37,940 nt of DNA from a bacterium (GCA_011046415.1 DSAP01000036.1:1-37940); one strand, 5' to 3'; counted from the first letter of the stretch, positions 17,271-25,987 are shown. A program made the numbers and translations. Notes: generated from the letters alone by a model not told the origin.

Positions 17271-17531
17271 TTATTTGTGAATGAGCCGGTAAGAAACGGA
17301 TTGTTTGTCTTTCATGATTTTTGCGCCCCGCGTGATCTTGCAGAGGCTGATCCGGAGATCGGATGCGATTCTCCGCTGGGTGACGCCCTGATCGAGCAGT
17401 TTCATCAGTTTCCAGCGGAGCGCGAGCGTCTGCCGCTCCGATTCGGTAAAGATTTCCTGGAAAAATTGTTCCATCATGACCGGATCGTCGATCCGGGTGA
17501 ATACGTCTACCAGTTCGGAATGTTCAGGCAT
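17271..17531 (-). CDS. trpR: TrpR-family transcriptional repressor
   Basis: The 86-residue protein has the TrpR helix layout: [27 protein letters not shown], then the helix-turn-helix [23 protein letters not shown], with the ITRG segment shared with enteric and chlamydial TrpR. TrpR binds DNA when loaded with tryptophan. Start 17531 was chosen because GGGAGGTG lies just upstream; a longer frame from 17564 is not supported. It is the first gene of a two-gene unit with trpB2 and so probably represses itself and the enzyme. I could not find a site matching the E. coli operator (GTACTAGTT-type), so the operator may differ. YerC, a relative, fits less well. Confidence 0.85.
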   Translation of the reverse strand: MPEHSELVDVFTRIDDPVMMEQFFQEIFTESERQTLALRWKLMKLLDQGVTQRRIASDLRISLCKITRGAKIMKDKQSVSYRLIHK

Positions 17532-17562
17532 AACACCTCCCGTGGTTTCTACTTGAAGAAGC

Positions 17563-17591
17563 AATATAAAATATTAATCTTTATTATGCAA
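17563..17591 (-). promoter_or_regulatory. Promoter of trpR-trpB2
   Basis: On the minus strand TTGCAT (17586-17591), a 17-nt AT-rich spacer and TATATT (17563-17568) form a good sigma70-type promoter. Transcription would start about 25 nt before the trpR start. A TrpR operator would be expected in or next to these boxes. Confidence 0.7.
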
Positions 17592-17653
17592 TAGTTTTCT
17601 TGACAGCATGTCCGGTAAAATTCATTCTGTTCATCCGATCCGGGAATTTCTTC

Positions 17654-17677
17654 AAAAAAAGCCTGGAGTGTCTCCAA
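17654..17677 (-). terminator. Intrinsic terminator of the envelope operon
   Basis: On the minus strand TTGGAG and CTCCAG form a 6-bp stem (one G-T pair) with an ACA loop (17663-17677), followed by GC and seven T residues (17654-17660). It lies 54 nt past the stop of the TamA-like gene and ahead of the trpR promoter, so it probably ends the plsC operon. Confidence 0.6.
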
Positions 17678-17730
17678 TTTGAATCGATATAAATTAATAT
17701 CCAGGGTTTCTCCGAATTAATTTTTTTAGT

Positions 17731-19662
17731 TTAAAACTGATTCACCAGCCCTACATGCACCTTGCCCTGCATGATACCGTCTCCCTCACCGAGTCCGTAA
17801 TCGATCCCGATGAGCCCCAGCCGCGTCTCGATCCGCAGCCCGAATCCCCAGCCGAGCTTTTCACCGCGCACGAGTCCCCGTACCGTCTCGCGCCGCTGAT
17901 ACATGCCGCCGTCCAGGAAAACGAAGACGCGGGACCGGCGTCCGATGAGATACCGGTGCTCCAGATTGAACCAGGCGACCAGATCCCCACGGAACGCATC
18001 TTCGATATAACCGCGAAGCGTGGTCGCCCCTCCGAACCGTGCCTGCTCGGTGACCGGCGTAAATCGTTCTCCGCTTCTGATCTCTATACCATGCAGCCCC
18101 GTAAAAATCACCTGCCGTCTCGCAATCCGAAAAACGATTTCGAAATCCAGATCGATCCTTCGGGTTACGACCGAGAGGGGGCCTTCGACCGAGGGAATAA
18201 GAAAATCAGGGCCCGTGATCCGTTTTCTCCCCGTGGAGAAGACCGTGTGATACCGCACGCCGCGTGTCGGGTTGAACGGATCGTTGAACGTGTTGTACCC
18301 GATGCGGCCGGCTACCACCCAGGCCTCGGTCTGCATGAATCCCATCAAGGTGCTCCCCAACGAATCGGGCAGGATGGATTTACGCCCGCCTTCCAGTCCG
18401 AGTGACAGCGTAGCCGTGGGCGCGAACCGGAGAGAGAGCCTCCAGTCCCGTTCCAGATATGTCGTATCGCGGATTTGTTGTTCGAAACGACCGCCCGCAA
18501 AGAGGGGATATCCGAGCAGCCAGGGTTCCTCATATCCGACCCGCATGGCCTGGGAATACATATCCTTCTTCTCCCAGTAAATCAAAACCCGGCGGCCTGT
18601 TCCCAGCAGATTCTGAAATGAGAAATCCAACCGCCCCGTCACCGAACCCCGCCTGCCTTCAACTGGTGAGGGAGAATATCCCGCCACCCCCTCGACCGTG
18701 TTGGGCCGTCCCTCCTCGACCGGAAAGACGATATCCGCCCGTCCGTCCCGGAGGCGCACCTCGGGATCGGAAACCGACTCGAAATACCCGGTGCGCATCA
18801 GGTTGTCGCGTGCGGCCCGGAGCCGCGCCTGGCTGTAGATCTGTCCGGTGTGGATCCGTGTCTCACGCAGCACCACCCCTTCCCGTGTCGCGGAATTTCC
18901 CCGGGCGTGCAGCATGCCGAACCTGACCGGATCGCCGGGTTCTACGGTCAGCACCACATCCAGTAACGGATCATGCGGACTCTCCTCCAGGTTCAAAGAA
19001 TCGACGATCACGCGGGCCAGCGGATATCCGGTATTCTCATATCCGATGAGTGCGTTCTCGATATCCGACCCGAGGCGGGCGGAATAGAAGACGGCGCCGG
19101 GTTCCGTATCCCAGTTCCGGGTCAGGGCATCCGCGGCGGACGGATGGACGCCGTGAATCCGCACGTCCCGGACACGGACGGGACCGCCTTCACGCAGCCA
19201 TATCGACACATCCGCACGCGTCGAATCCGGCGCATAGTCTGTGCGGACCGAATCGATCCTGAAAAACCAGCGGCCGTCGTTTTGATAGGCTTCGATCAGC
19301 CTGCCGAGCGGAACGGAAGGCCAGCCGTCCGGCAGGGGCCGGCTGGTCGCGAGGGACAGCGTTTCGAGAATCTCCCTCGCACTTTTAGCACGGTTTCCAT
19401 GAACATGGATCCGCCTCACCTCGGCCGCATCAGCCCGTACGGCCCGGGGAAAGCAGGGGATGAGGCAAATCCATAAAAACAGATGGGCCCGGAATGCGGG
19501 ACGTGCATACCGGACCGGCCGATCCCGACGGTTTCTTTCCCGGTTTGCCGGACACAAGGTGTTTCGTCCCGGACAATCATGGAACGACCCATCCGGAATC
19601 ATATATTTAGATTTTATAATCTCAGATTTATCATTTTTATTTTTCATTTTTGATTTTTTCAT
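17731..19662 (-). CDS. TamA/BamA-like outer membrane barrel with three POTRA domains
   Basis: The 643-residue protein has a basic N-terminus, a hydrophobic export segment near 60-76 ending AVRADA, three POTRA-like repeats (about 80-157, 158-243, 244-318; for example VRRIHVHGNRAKSAREILETLSL and FGMLHARGNSATREGVVLRETRIHTGQIYSQ), and a surface-antigen barrel from about 320 to a C-terminal phenylalanine (GLVNQF). The RFGGATTLRGYIEDAFRG segment corresponds to the conserved VRGF/LRGY loop. Three POTRA domains are TamA-like; BamA usually has five. It should insert or export outer-membrane proteins. The first 40 residues are K/N-rich and encoded by unusually AT-rich DNA just after the stop of the preceding gene, so the true start may lie further in; no good ribosome site settles it. 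Confidence 0.85.
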   Translation of the reverse strand: MKKSKMKNKNDKSEIIKSKYMIPDGSFHDCPGRNTLCPANRERNRRDRPVRYARPAFRAHLFLWICLIPCFPRAVRADAAEVRRIHVHGNRAKSAREILETLSLATSRPLPDGWPSVPLGRLIEAYQNDGRWFFRIDSVRTDYAPDSTRADVSIWLREGGPVRVRDVRIHGVHPSAADALTRNWDTEPGAVFYSARLGSDIENALIGYENTGYPLARVIVDSLNLEESPHDPLLDVVLTVEPGDPVRFGMLHARGNSATREGVVLRETRIHTGQIYSQARLRAARDNLMRTGYFESVSDPEVRLRDGRADIVFPVEEGRPNTVEGVAGYSPSPVEGRRGSVTGRLDFSFQNLLGTGRRVLIYWEKKDMYSQAMRVGYEEPWLLGYPLFAGGRFEQQIRDTTYLERDWRLSLRFAPTATLSLGLEGGRKSILPDSLGSTLMGFMQTEAWVVAGRIGYNTFNDPFNPTRGVRYHTVFSTGRKRITGPDFLIPSVEGPLSVVTRRIDLDFEIVFRIARRQVIFTGLHGIEIRSGERFTPVTEQARFGGATTLRGYIEDAFRGDLVAWFNLEHRYLIGRRSRVFVFLDGGMYQRRETVRGLVRGEKLGWGFGLRIETRLGLIGIDYGLGEGDGIMQGKVHVGLVNQF

Positions 19663-19664
19663 TT

Positions 19665-22600
19665 TTAAAAGAACGCCCTCACCTCGACCTGTCCGGTCTG
19701 ATACAGCCCCTCACGCCACGGCTCGTTTCGGGCCCGCCAGGTCAGTGTCGCCTGCATGTGACTCGCCATGCGGTAACTGAAAAACAGATTCCACCGGGTC
19801 GTGCGTCCGGGCTGATCGCCTGCCAGCATTTCATAGGGAAGCGCACCGTCGGCGGGGCGGGCCGTCACCTTCCCCGTTTCCAGTTCTGCCCGCAGATGCC
19901 CCCGGCCCCTGAACGCCAGACCGATCCGGGGCAGGAAAAACAGAGAGGATGCCGAGGTGACTGGATCCGGATACAGGTCCTTCGCACCGCGTACCCGCGT
20001 CTTCAGAGCCAGCTCGATCTGCTGTCTGGGACGCACGGAAGCCTCGAGGGTCCATGTCGAGATGCGGATGTCCCTGTCCGGCCTGCCCGGATTTTCATAT
20101 AATTTCTCATCGCTCCGGTATTCATACTCTCCGAGTAATCCGAATGACGACGTGGGACTGGCCTTGATCCGGATACCCCGATCGACGAGATGCCGGCGCA
20201 ATCCTTCCCGGGCCATCCGGTAATCCTCGGAATCATTGCGCTGAAGTAAAAGACGAATGGTCAGGAAACCGCCCCGGGGAAGATATTCGAGCTCGTGCCA
20301 GTTTGAGACGAGTCCGCTCACCACGGTCGTATCCGAGCCCCATGCGGGGGCAGCCGCCGCCCGGTTGACCCGGATGAAGTCCCTCATGCGGTCTCGTCTC
20401 TCGATCCGGATCCGGGACCGTCCCCGCAATGCGGAGAGAATCCGGCCGAACCCGGTTTTGCCGCGGAGGAACCGGCCCGGATGCAATTCGAAATCGATCC
20501 CGGACTTCAGGTCGTTGACCGGGATGAAGCGACCCGTCTGTATCATGCGGATCAACAGGTCTCCGTCCGGATCGGGAATCAGCTCGTTCAGTCGTTCATC
20601 GAGCCGGTAATTGCCGAATCCCGAACCGACTTGCAGGGTATCGCGCACCATATCCGAGACCTGGGTCGATGAAAACTGATAATTCAGGGATCCCTCGAAA
20701 GCCCGGCGGAACACGGCGAACCGCATCCGGGCGTCGGCCAGGTTCGAGAGCTGATCCTCCGTCCCGGGATCGGCGTAATCGCGTGTGCGGTGTGTGTACG
20801 AAAACGAAGAGGAATACGCGGATCCGAATCCGAGATCCACGCGCGCCCGATGGGTCCGGGCCAGCGAATACGCCCCCAGCCTGCCGGAATCATACCGGCG
20901 GTCATCCCGGAGTCCTTCCTCGAACGAGACACCGACCGGCCCGCTCCGGAAACCCAGCAGCCCGGTGATCGCGTCAAACATAAATCCGGATTTGAGGGAA
21001 TCGGCGCCGTCCTTGCGATGTTCGCCTTCATACCGCAGCTCCGGCTGAAATTTCCAGGCCTGTGCGGTCAGCAAACCGTTCTGACGCATCCAGGATCCGT
21101 CCGGCCTTTCCGGACTCTCGCTGCCGATCCATTCGGCCCGGTAATCCAGTTTGGGAAGGACGGGATGGGAAAGCCGGGTCCGGATCAGGCGGCGATCCGA
21201 CGCATACTCCGCGCCGCGGTTCATGCTGCCGGCCTCCCCTTCGATCTGGAAAACCGGGATCGGGGCGTATGTGGCCCGGAACTCCCGAGATTCCTCCCCC
21301 CAGACCCGGCCTTCCTCCGCGCCCCATTTGCGGCCGTGCTCGATCTCCGTGGTCCGCCCCAGGGGACGGAAACGGTCTCCCACATGCCGGAGACGGGTCC
21401 CGAATCCGAACCGGCCGAACGATCGTCCCGCGACTGTAAGGGGGCGGCTTGCCGCATCGAGCCGTCCTTCGAAGGCCGCACCCCGGTTGTCCGCGTTATC
21501 CCGGTCTGAAAACCGGTTCAGGTCCTGATCGCTGAATGCCGCCTCGCCGGTCAGCAAGATATCCCGGCCCAGACGGATTTCGGAAGCCAGTCCGGCCATC
21601 TGATTCCGCCTGGCGAGCGGAAGCCGGATGTGAGGCAGATAGGTGCCCCGTCCCGCCCCCTCGTACCGGTACAGTCCGTATCCATGGAACGAGTAGTCCC
21701 CCCTTCCGTAACCGACATGAGAAAACCGGACGGTGTGATCCCCCCGGCCTTCGCCGACATGGACCCAGATCACGGTGCCCAGTGAATCATGGCGCACGTA
21801 ATTGCCGGATCCCGGACCCGCATAGCGCGCACCGGAGACTACGGCCGAATCCGGATTGTCCCCCGCCGCCTTCAACACGTCCAGATATTCCTCCGTGAGG
21901 GGAAATTCGATGGGGTTATCCTTGTCGTCCCCCTCGCTCAGGAAAGTACTGCGCAACGTGATCCGTTCGCCCGCGATCCGGGCCTCGGCCTGCGCGCCGT
22001 AAAGTGTTTTCTGGAACTGCTGATCGGAATACTCGAAATCGACCGTGATCCGTGAATCCCCGGTGATGAGCCGGTTCCGCGTGAAGGTGATCTGTCCAAG
22101 GCTGTATTCGATGACATAATCGTAATCTTCTCCACGCGTCATGGGTTCACCATCGATGAACACCTTCTCCGTGCCGGCGAGGACGATGATGTCCTGCCGC
22201 CCCCCTTCCCCCGTGAGCTGATAGGGACCCTGATTGCCCTCCCGCCCGTTGAAATGGCGTGTCGCGAATGTGCCTTTCGAGGCCGCGCCCATCAGCGTGA
22301 CCGCACCCTGGGCGGATTCGGCGCGTATCGATGCCCCCTGGAGTTTCCGGGAATAGGCGCCGAAGGCCGATCCCCCCGCTTCGTAGACGAAATCACCCAG
22401 CCTTGCCCTGAAATGCGGGGAAATCACGTCGACGAAGACCTTGTCGATTTCCTGGAGTGTCCGGGTGTTTCCCTCCGGCTGAATCGGGGTATTCTGATCG
22501 GTCAGGGAGGCGATGACTTCCACATCCGGGGTGATGCGCCCTGAGACCTGAAGGCGCAGTCCCGATTCGAGGCGCATGCCCTGATTCGTGCCGACCGTAA

Positions 22601-23114
22601 TTCCGCGGAAGATGGAGCCGCTCTGACGGAGTTCCTCGCCGTACCCGGATTCCTTTTTTTCGGCCGGATCCGATATCCCGACCGCCGCGGGCGAAACCGA
22701 ATCGGATCCGGCCGAGACGTCCGCGGGGGCATGCCGGCGCCGGTAAACGGAGTCGAGACGCACGGGGAGGGCGCGGTAGGTAATCCGGAGGCGGCTGCCC
22801 GGTTCGGGCGGTTCGGTGAAACGGATTATGCCCTGCTGATAGGCTGTTTCGTAGCTCCCTACCGGCAAAATCAGGCTGTCCCGGCAGACCGACACGCTTC
22901 CCGGAATGAGGAAGCGGTGCGGAAGGACGCAAATGCTGTCTCCCGAAGCCGGACAGGTGACGGAATGACGCAGGGGATCCGCGTACGGGACCGCGCCCTC
23001 CGCGGAGAGGAAACCGAGCAGGACGAGGAACAAGCGGTATGTGAACTCGGACTTCACGAAACGCATCGGGATATATCGCATGCAGACTGTCGGCCGGCCG
23101 CAAGACGGATTCAC
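19665..23114 (-). CDS. Large outer-membrane beta-barrel-like protein, unknown function
   Basis: This 1149-residue protein carries an export signal (YRLFLVLLGFLSAEGA). A short N-terminal domain with LPVGSYETAYQQGIIRFTEPP resembles a beta-sandwich filler repeat; a second one appears as KVFIDGEPMTRGEDYDYVIEYSLGQITF near residue 310. Between them lies a conserved-looking segment, GSIFRGITVGTNQGM...NTPIQPEGNT, then KVFVDVISPHFRARLGDF. From about 350 onward alternating aromatic and charged strands continue to a C-terminal phenylalanine pair, typical of an outer-membrane barrel. From memory such proteins occur in Bacteroidetes and related phyla and recall SprA-like barrels; I cannot confirm homology. 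The GTG start overlaps the NHL stop (GTGA); ATG codons at 23081 and 23066 are alternatives. Confidence 0.8.
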   Translation of the reverse strand: MNPSCGRPTVCMRYIPMRFVKSEFTYRLFLVLLGFLSAEGAVPYADPLRHSVTCPASGDSICVLPHRFLIPGSVSVCRDSLILPVGSYETAYQQGIIRFTEPPEPGSRLRITYRALPVRLDSVYRRRHAPADVSAGSDSVSPAAVGISDPAEKKESGYGEELRQSGSIFRGITVGTNQGMRLESGLRLQVSGRITPDVEVIASLTDQNTPIQPEGNTRTLQEIDKVFVDVISPHFRARLGDFVYEAGGSAFGAYSRKLQGASIRAESAQGAVTLMGAASKGTFATRHFNGREGNQGPYQLTGEGGRQDIIVLAGTEKVFIDGEPMTRGEDYDYVIEYSLGQITFTRNRLITGDSRITVDFEYSDQQFQKTLYGAQAEARIAGERITLRSTFLSEGDDKDNPIEFPLTEEYLDVLKAAGDNPDSAVVSGARYAGPGSGNYVRHDSLGTVIWVHVGEGRGDHTVRFSHVGYGRGDYSFHGYGLYRYEGAGRGTYLPHIRLPLARRNQMAGLASEIRLGRDILLTGEAAFSDQDLNRFSDRDNADNRGAAFEGRLDAASRPLTVAGRSFGRFGFGTRLRHVGDRFRPLGRTTEIEHGRKWGAEEGRVWGEESREFRATYAPIPVFQIEGEAGSMNRGAEYASDRRLIRTRLSHPVLPKLDYRAEWIGSESPERPDGSWMRQNGLLTAQAWKFQPELRYEGEHRKDGADSLKSGFMFDAITGLLGFRSGPVGVSFEEGLRDDRRYDSGRLGAYSLARTHRARVDLGFGSAYSSSFSYTHRTRDYADPGTEDQLSNLADARMRFAVFRRAFEGSLNYQFSSTQVSDMVRDTLQVGSGFGNYRLDERLNELIPDPDGDLLIRMIQTGRFIPVNDLKSGIDFELHPGRFLRGKTGFGRILSALRGRSRIRIERRDRMRDFIRVNRAAAAPAWGSDTTVVSGLVSNWHELEYLPRGGFLTIRLLLQRNDSEDYRMAREGLRRHLVDRGIRIKASPTSSFGLLGEYEYRSDEKLYENPGRPDRDIRISTWTLEASVRPRQQIELALKTRVRGAKDLYPDPVTSASSLFFLPRIGLAFRGRGHLRAELETGKVTARPADGALPYEMLAGDQPGRTTRWNLFFSYRMASHMQATLTWRARNEPWREGLYQTGQVEVRAFF

Positions 23115-24031
23115 TCGACCGGTTGCTTCCAGAGAAACACATCGATCATGCAGCGCTTCCTGTCGAGCACGTAGATCCGGTTCCGCAGGCAGGCCACGGC
23201 GACCGGTTCACCGAAGGCCATTCCCAGAATCTGCGGAAGGCGGATCCGGCCCGACGGATGCCCCGGTTTCAGGAAGCAGACGACCTCTTTCAATCCGGAA
23301 TCCGCGACGAATATCCAGTCATCCACCACACACAGGTCCGCCGGATTCCCGAGAATCCGGTCTCCGAACCGGTATAGGAAATTGCCCAGATAATCAAACA
23401 CCGTGATGCCTTCGGCGCCGGAAACAAATATGCTGCCGGGCCTGCCGAACGCCAGCCGCCTGGGTTCGACGAGCCGACCCGCTCCGGCATCGAAACCGCC
23501 GAACGAGATCTGCGGGCGGCCGGCGACATCCAGCTTGAGAATACGCCGGTTCTGTCCGTCGAGGCAGACGAGCTCGCCCTGCGCCGAGAGCGCCACATCG
23601 CGCGGATATCCGAAGACGAGATGGTCGGGCCAGTGCGCCTCGGCGCGAAATGTCCCGATAAAGTGCAGGTCTTTGTCGAACCGCTGGATACGGTGGTTTT
23701 GATAATCCGCGACGAAGACATCCAGCCCGTTTTCCGCCCACACGGCGACCGGCGTATCGAACTGACCGGATTCCCAGCCGAATCCCCCGATTTCGGTCAC
23801 GAATTCACCCGAAGGGGCAAGTTTCTGGATACGGTGATTTCCCGTATCGGCGATATAGAGGAACCCGGCCGGGCCGACTGCCAGCCCTTCCGGATTCCTG
23901 AATTCCCCCGCCCCCTTTCCCGGCCCGCCCCAGCTTGCGAGATATTCGAAATGAATCCCGGGCGTCTCCGCCCGGATAATCGCGAGGCAGGTCAACAGGC
24001 CGATACAGGACAGGACCCTGGTTTTTTTCAC
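23111..24031 (-). CDS. Secreted NHL-repeat beta-propeller protein
   Basis: The 306-residue protein starts with a signal peptide (KKTRVLSCIGLLTCLAIIRAE) and then has NHL-type blades: GEFRNPEGLAVGPAGFLYIADTGNHRIQKL, GQFDTPVAVWAENGLDVFVADYQNHRIQRF, VFGYPRDVALSAQGELVCLDGQNRRILKL, VEPRRLAFGRPGSIFVSGA and NPADLCVVDDWIFVADSG, enough for about six blades. Such propellers bind proteins, glycans or ligands. GTG 24031 was chosen because it directly follows the plsC stop; the longer frame from 24109 overlaps plsC by 77 nt and has no signal-like start. It overlaps the next gene by 4 nt. Its place ahead of a barrel protein suggests a periplasmic partner. Confidence 0.82.
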   Translation of the reverse strand: MKKTRVLSCIGLLTCLAIIRAETPGIHFEYLASWGGPGKGAGEFRNPEGLAVGPAGFLYIADTGNHRIQKLAPSGEFVTEIGGFGWESGQFDTPVAVWAENGLDVFVADYQNHRIQRFDKDLHFIGTFRAEAHWPDHLVFGYPRDVALSAQGELVCLDGQNRRILKLDVAGRPQISFGGFDAGAGRLVEPRRLAFGRPGSIFVSGAEGITVFDYLGNFLYRFGDRILGNPADLCVVDDWIFVADSGLKEVVCFLKPGHPSGRIRLPQILGMAFGEPVAVACLRNRIYVLDRKRCMIDVFLWKQPVE

Positions 24032-24032
24032 A

Positions 24033-24758
24033 TCAACCCGACCTGCCCGGCAGCTTTTCGGATATCTGATCATGGATTTTTTGGACAAGCGCCTCTTTTT
24101 GTGCCGCATCCAGCAGTTTGGGATCGATCACCGGATGCACGAACAGGGTGAGATCTCCACGCCGGATGCGTTTCTTTTCCTCGAAAACGCGAAAGGATCC
24201 GTTGACCGTGAGCGGGACGATCGGCACGCCCGCCTTGATGGCCATCTGCACGCCCCCGGGTTTGAACGGCCCCATCCGCGCGGACCGGCTGCGCGTCCCT
24301 TCCGGGAAAAGCAGCATGTTGTTCCCGGCGTGCACGGCCTGAATCCCTTTCTGGATGTTGCGCAGGGAATGGTGCAGTTTCTTCCGGTCGATGAATATAC
24401 AGTCGAGCGCCTTCATCCAGAGCGGCAGGATGGGGACCTTCATCAACTCGATCTTCGCGATGAATCCGATCTTGCGGCGCAGCGCACCGAGAACCAGCGG
24501 GATGTCGAAATTACCCTGATGGTTGCCGATGAAACAGACCGCGCGGTCCCGCGGCAGGTTTTCGAGTCCGGTCACGGTCACACGCGACCCCGTCATCCGG
24601 ACCACCCAGCGCGCCCAGGCGGGAACGACCAGCGCGACATATCGTGCGGCAGTCCGCGGCTTCTTCAACAACTTGAGGATCAGATAGGGCAGATACATCA
24701 CGACGGTGAGCATCAGGGTGACCGTAAACCAGAGTGCATAAAGGATTGTGAACAGCAT
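24033..24758 (-). CDS. plsC: 1-acyl-sn-glycerol-3-phosphate acyltransferase family (PlsC)
   Basis: The 241-residue enzyme should acylate lysophosphatidic acid at the inner membrane. An N-terminal hydrophobic helix (LFTILYALWFTVTLMLTVVMYL) anchors it. Acyltransferase block I is NHQGNFD (HX4D), block III is LLFPEGTRSRS, and block IV is the GVPIVPLTVNGS region. Start 24758 is preferred because GGAG lies 7 nt upstream; an ATG two codons earlier is only one base from that site. It is the first gene of the envelope operon. A role in acylating a glycolipid or lipoprotein-linked substrate other than LPA is possible given the context. Confidence 0.88.
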   Translation of the reverse strand: MLFTILYALWFTVTLMLTVVMYLPYLILKLLKKPRTAARYVALVVPAWARWVVRMTGSRVTVTGLENLPRDRAVCFIGNHQGNFDIPLVLGALRRKIGFIAKIELMKVPILPLWMKALDCIFIDRKKLHHSLRNIQKGIQAVHAGNNMLLFPEGTRSRSARMGPFKPGGVQMAIKAGVPIVPLTVNGSFRVFEEKKRIRRGDLTLFVHPVIDPKLLDAAQKEALVQKIHDQISEKLPGRSG

Positions 24759-24787
24759 ACACATTCTCCAGGTTGGTTCGCTGGAAA

Positions 24788-24816
24788 AGAATAACCGTTT
24801 TTCGGATGATTGTCAA
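24788..24816 (-). promoter_or_regulatory. Promoter of the plsC envelope operon
   Basis: On the minus strand a perfect TTGACA (24811-24816), 17 nt, and TATTCT (24788-24793). Transcription would start near 24781, about 23 nt before the plsC start. It is back to back with the promoter of the FAH gene; their -35 boxes are about 31 nt apart, so one bound regulator could affect both. Confidence 0.75.
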
Positions 24817-24847
24817 GGGCTTTTTGATTTCGCGAGAAAGTTTTATC

Positions 24848-24876
24848 TTGCCATCTTAACGGGATTTCTCTATTTT
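24848..24876 (+). promoter_or_regulatory. Promoter of the FAH-family gene
   Basis: TTGCCA (24848-24853), a 17-nt spacer and TATTTT (24871-24876) lie 36 nt before the ATG at 24913. A GGGGAT ribosome site precedes that start. The pair is divergent from the plsC promoter. Confidence 0.65.
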
Positions 24877-24912
24877 TAAACGGACGTCATCAAGTCTGGA
24901 TCGGGGATATCC

Positions 24913-25815
24913 ATGAAACTCTTTTCTTTTCAAAACGAGGACGGCGAAGTCTGCATCGGGGCGGAATGGGAAAAAGGGCGCTTCAACCTGACCGGCGCCT
25001 TCGCCGTATATCAGCACGCCAAACGGATTTCGCCTCCGGTCTCGTTCGCATTCCTCCAGGTCATGATCGAGATGGGCTATTGTTCGGGACAGGTGGTCGC
25101 GAACATCTTCGAGGATTCCTGGGTCCGCTCGAAACTGCATACCCTGCGCCTGCCCGAACAGGTCGTCATCGACCTGCCGATACACCGGCCTTCCAAGATC
25201 GTCGCGATCGGCCGGAATTACCGGGCGCATGTCCGGGAATTGAATCACAGGATGCCGACGGAACCCGTCTTCTTCTGCAAGGCCTCCTCGGCGCTGATCC
25301 CGCATGAAAAGCACATTGAAATTCCGTCCTGGCTGGACACGCGTGTCGACCATGAGGCGGAACTGGGGCTCGTCATCGGGAAAACAACCCGGAATGTGAC
25401 GGAATCCGAGGCGATGGACCATGTGGCCGGTTACACCATCGTCAACGACGTCACGGCGCGCGCCATGCAGAAAGGAGACATCGACGCCGGGAATCCCTGG
25501 TTCCGCTCGAAGAGCATCGACACCTTCTGCCCGGTCGGCCCCTGTCTCGTGCCGGCGGATGCGATGCCGGATCCTCAGAACCTGGACATCACACTCACGG
25601 TCAACGGAGAGGTGCGTCAGAACGACAACACGAAAAATATGATCTTCCCCATTCCGAGGCTGGTCAGCGAGGTCGGCCGGTATATGACCCTGTATCCGGG
25701 CGACATCATCGCCACGGGCACGCCCGAGGGGGTCGGGCCGATCAAGGACGGCGATGAGATCGAGATCTCGATCACGGGACTGGGGACGCTGAAGAACACC
25801 GTGAAACAACTCTAA
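24913..25815 (+). CDS. Fumarylacetoacetate hydrolase (FAH) family protein
   Basis: The 300-residue protein has an N-terminal dimer-like domain and, from about residue 95, the FAH catalytic domain: KIVAIGRNYRAHVRELNH, FFCKASSALIPH, and VDHEAELGLVIGK with the two metal-binding glutamates, then YTIVNDVTARAMQ with the metal aspartate. SKSIDTFCPVGPCLVP and TPEGVGPIKDGDEIEI complete it. Members split C-C bonds of 1,3-diketones or act as 2-hydroxyhepta-2,4-dienedioate isomerases, acylpyruvases or oxaloacetate decarboxylases; the substrate cannot be told here. It is monocistronic, with its own promoter and a 386-nt gap after it. Confidence 0.9.
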   Translation: MKLFSFQNEDGEVCIGAEWEKGRFNLTGAFAVYQHAKRISPPVSFAFLQVMIEMGYCSGQVVANIFEDSWVRSKLHTLRLPEQVVIDLPIHRPSKIVAIGRNYRAHVRELNHRMPTEPVFFCKASSALIPHEKHIEIPSWLDTRVDHEAELGLVIGKTTRNVTESEAMDHVAGYTIVNDVTARAMQKGDIDAGNPWFRSKSIDTFCPVGPCLVPADAMPDPQNLDITLTVNGEVRQNDNTKNMIFPIPRLVSEVGRYMTLYPGDIIATGTPEGVGPIKDGDEIEISITGLGTLKNTVKQL

Positions 25816-25987
25816 AAAAAAGCCGGGTTTCGGTTCGGAATCCTCAGGATCGCCGTTTTCTCCGTGTTTGGTTGAATCCGGTAATGCAACGAAAAGGGGA
25901 CAATCATCCCCCCGCAGGTTCGTCATCCGCCCGCGATGCCATCCGGCCAGATCCCTCATTTCCAACCGAACTCATTTCCGATGATGG

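Noticed and set aside
17532-17600. TrpR operator of the enteric GTACTAGTT type
   Set aside because: No matching or clearly palindromic site was found around the trpR promoter.
24856-25965. 369-residue minus-strand open frame opposite the FAH gene
   Set aside because: It is antisense to a clear FAH-family protein, has no domain landmarks, and reflects high G+C third positions of the real gene.
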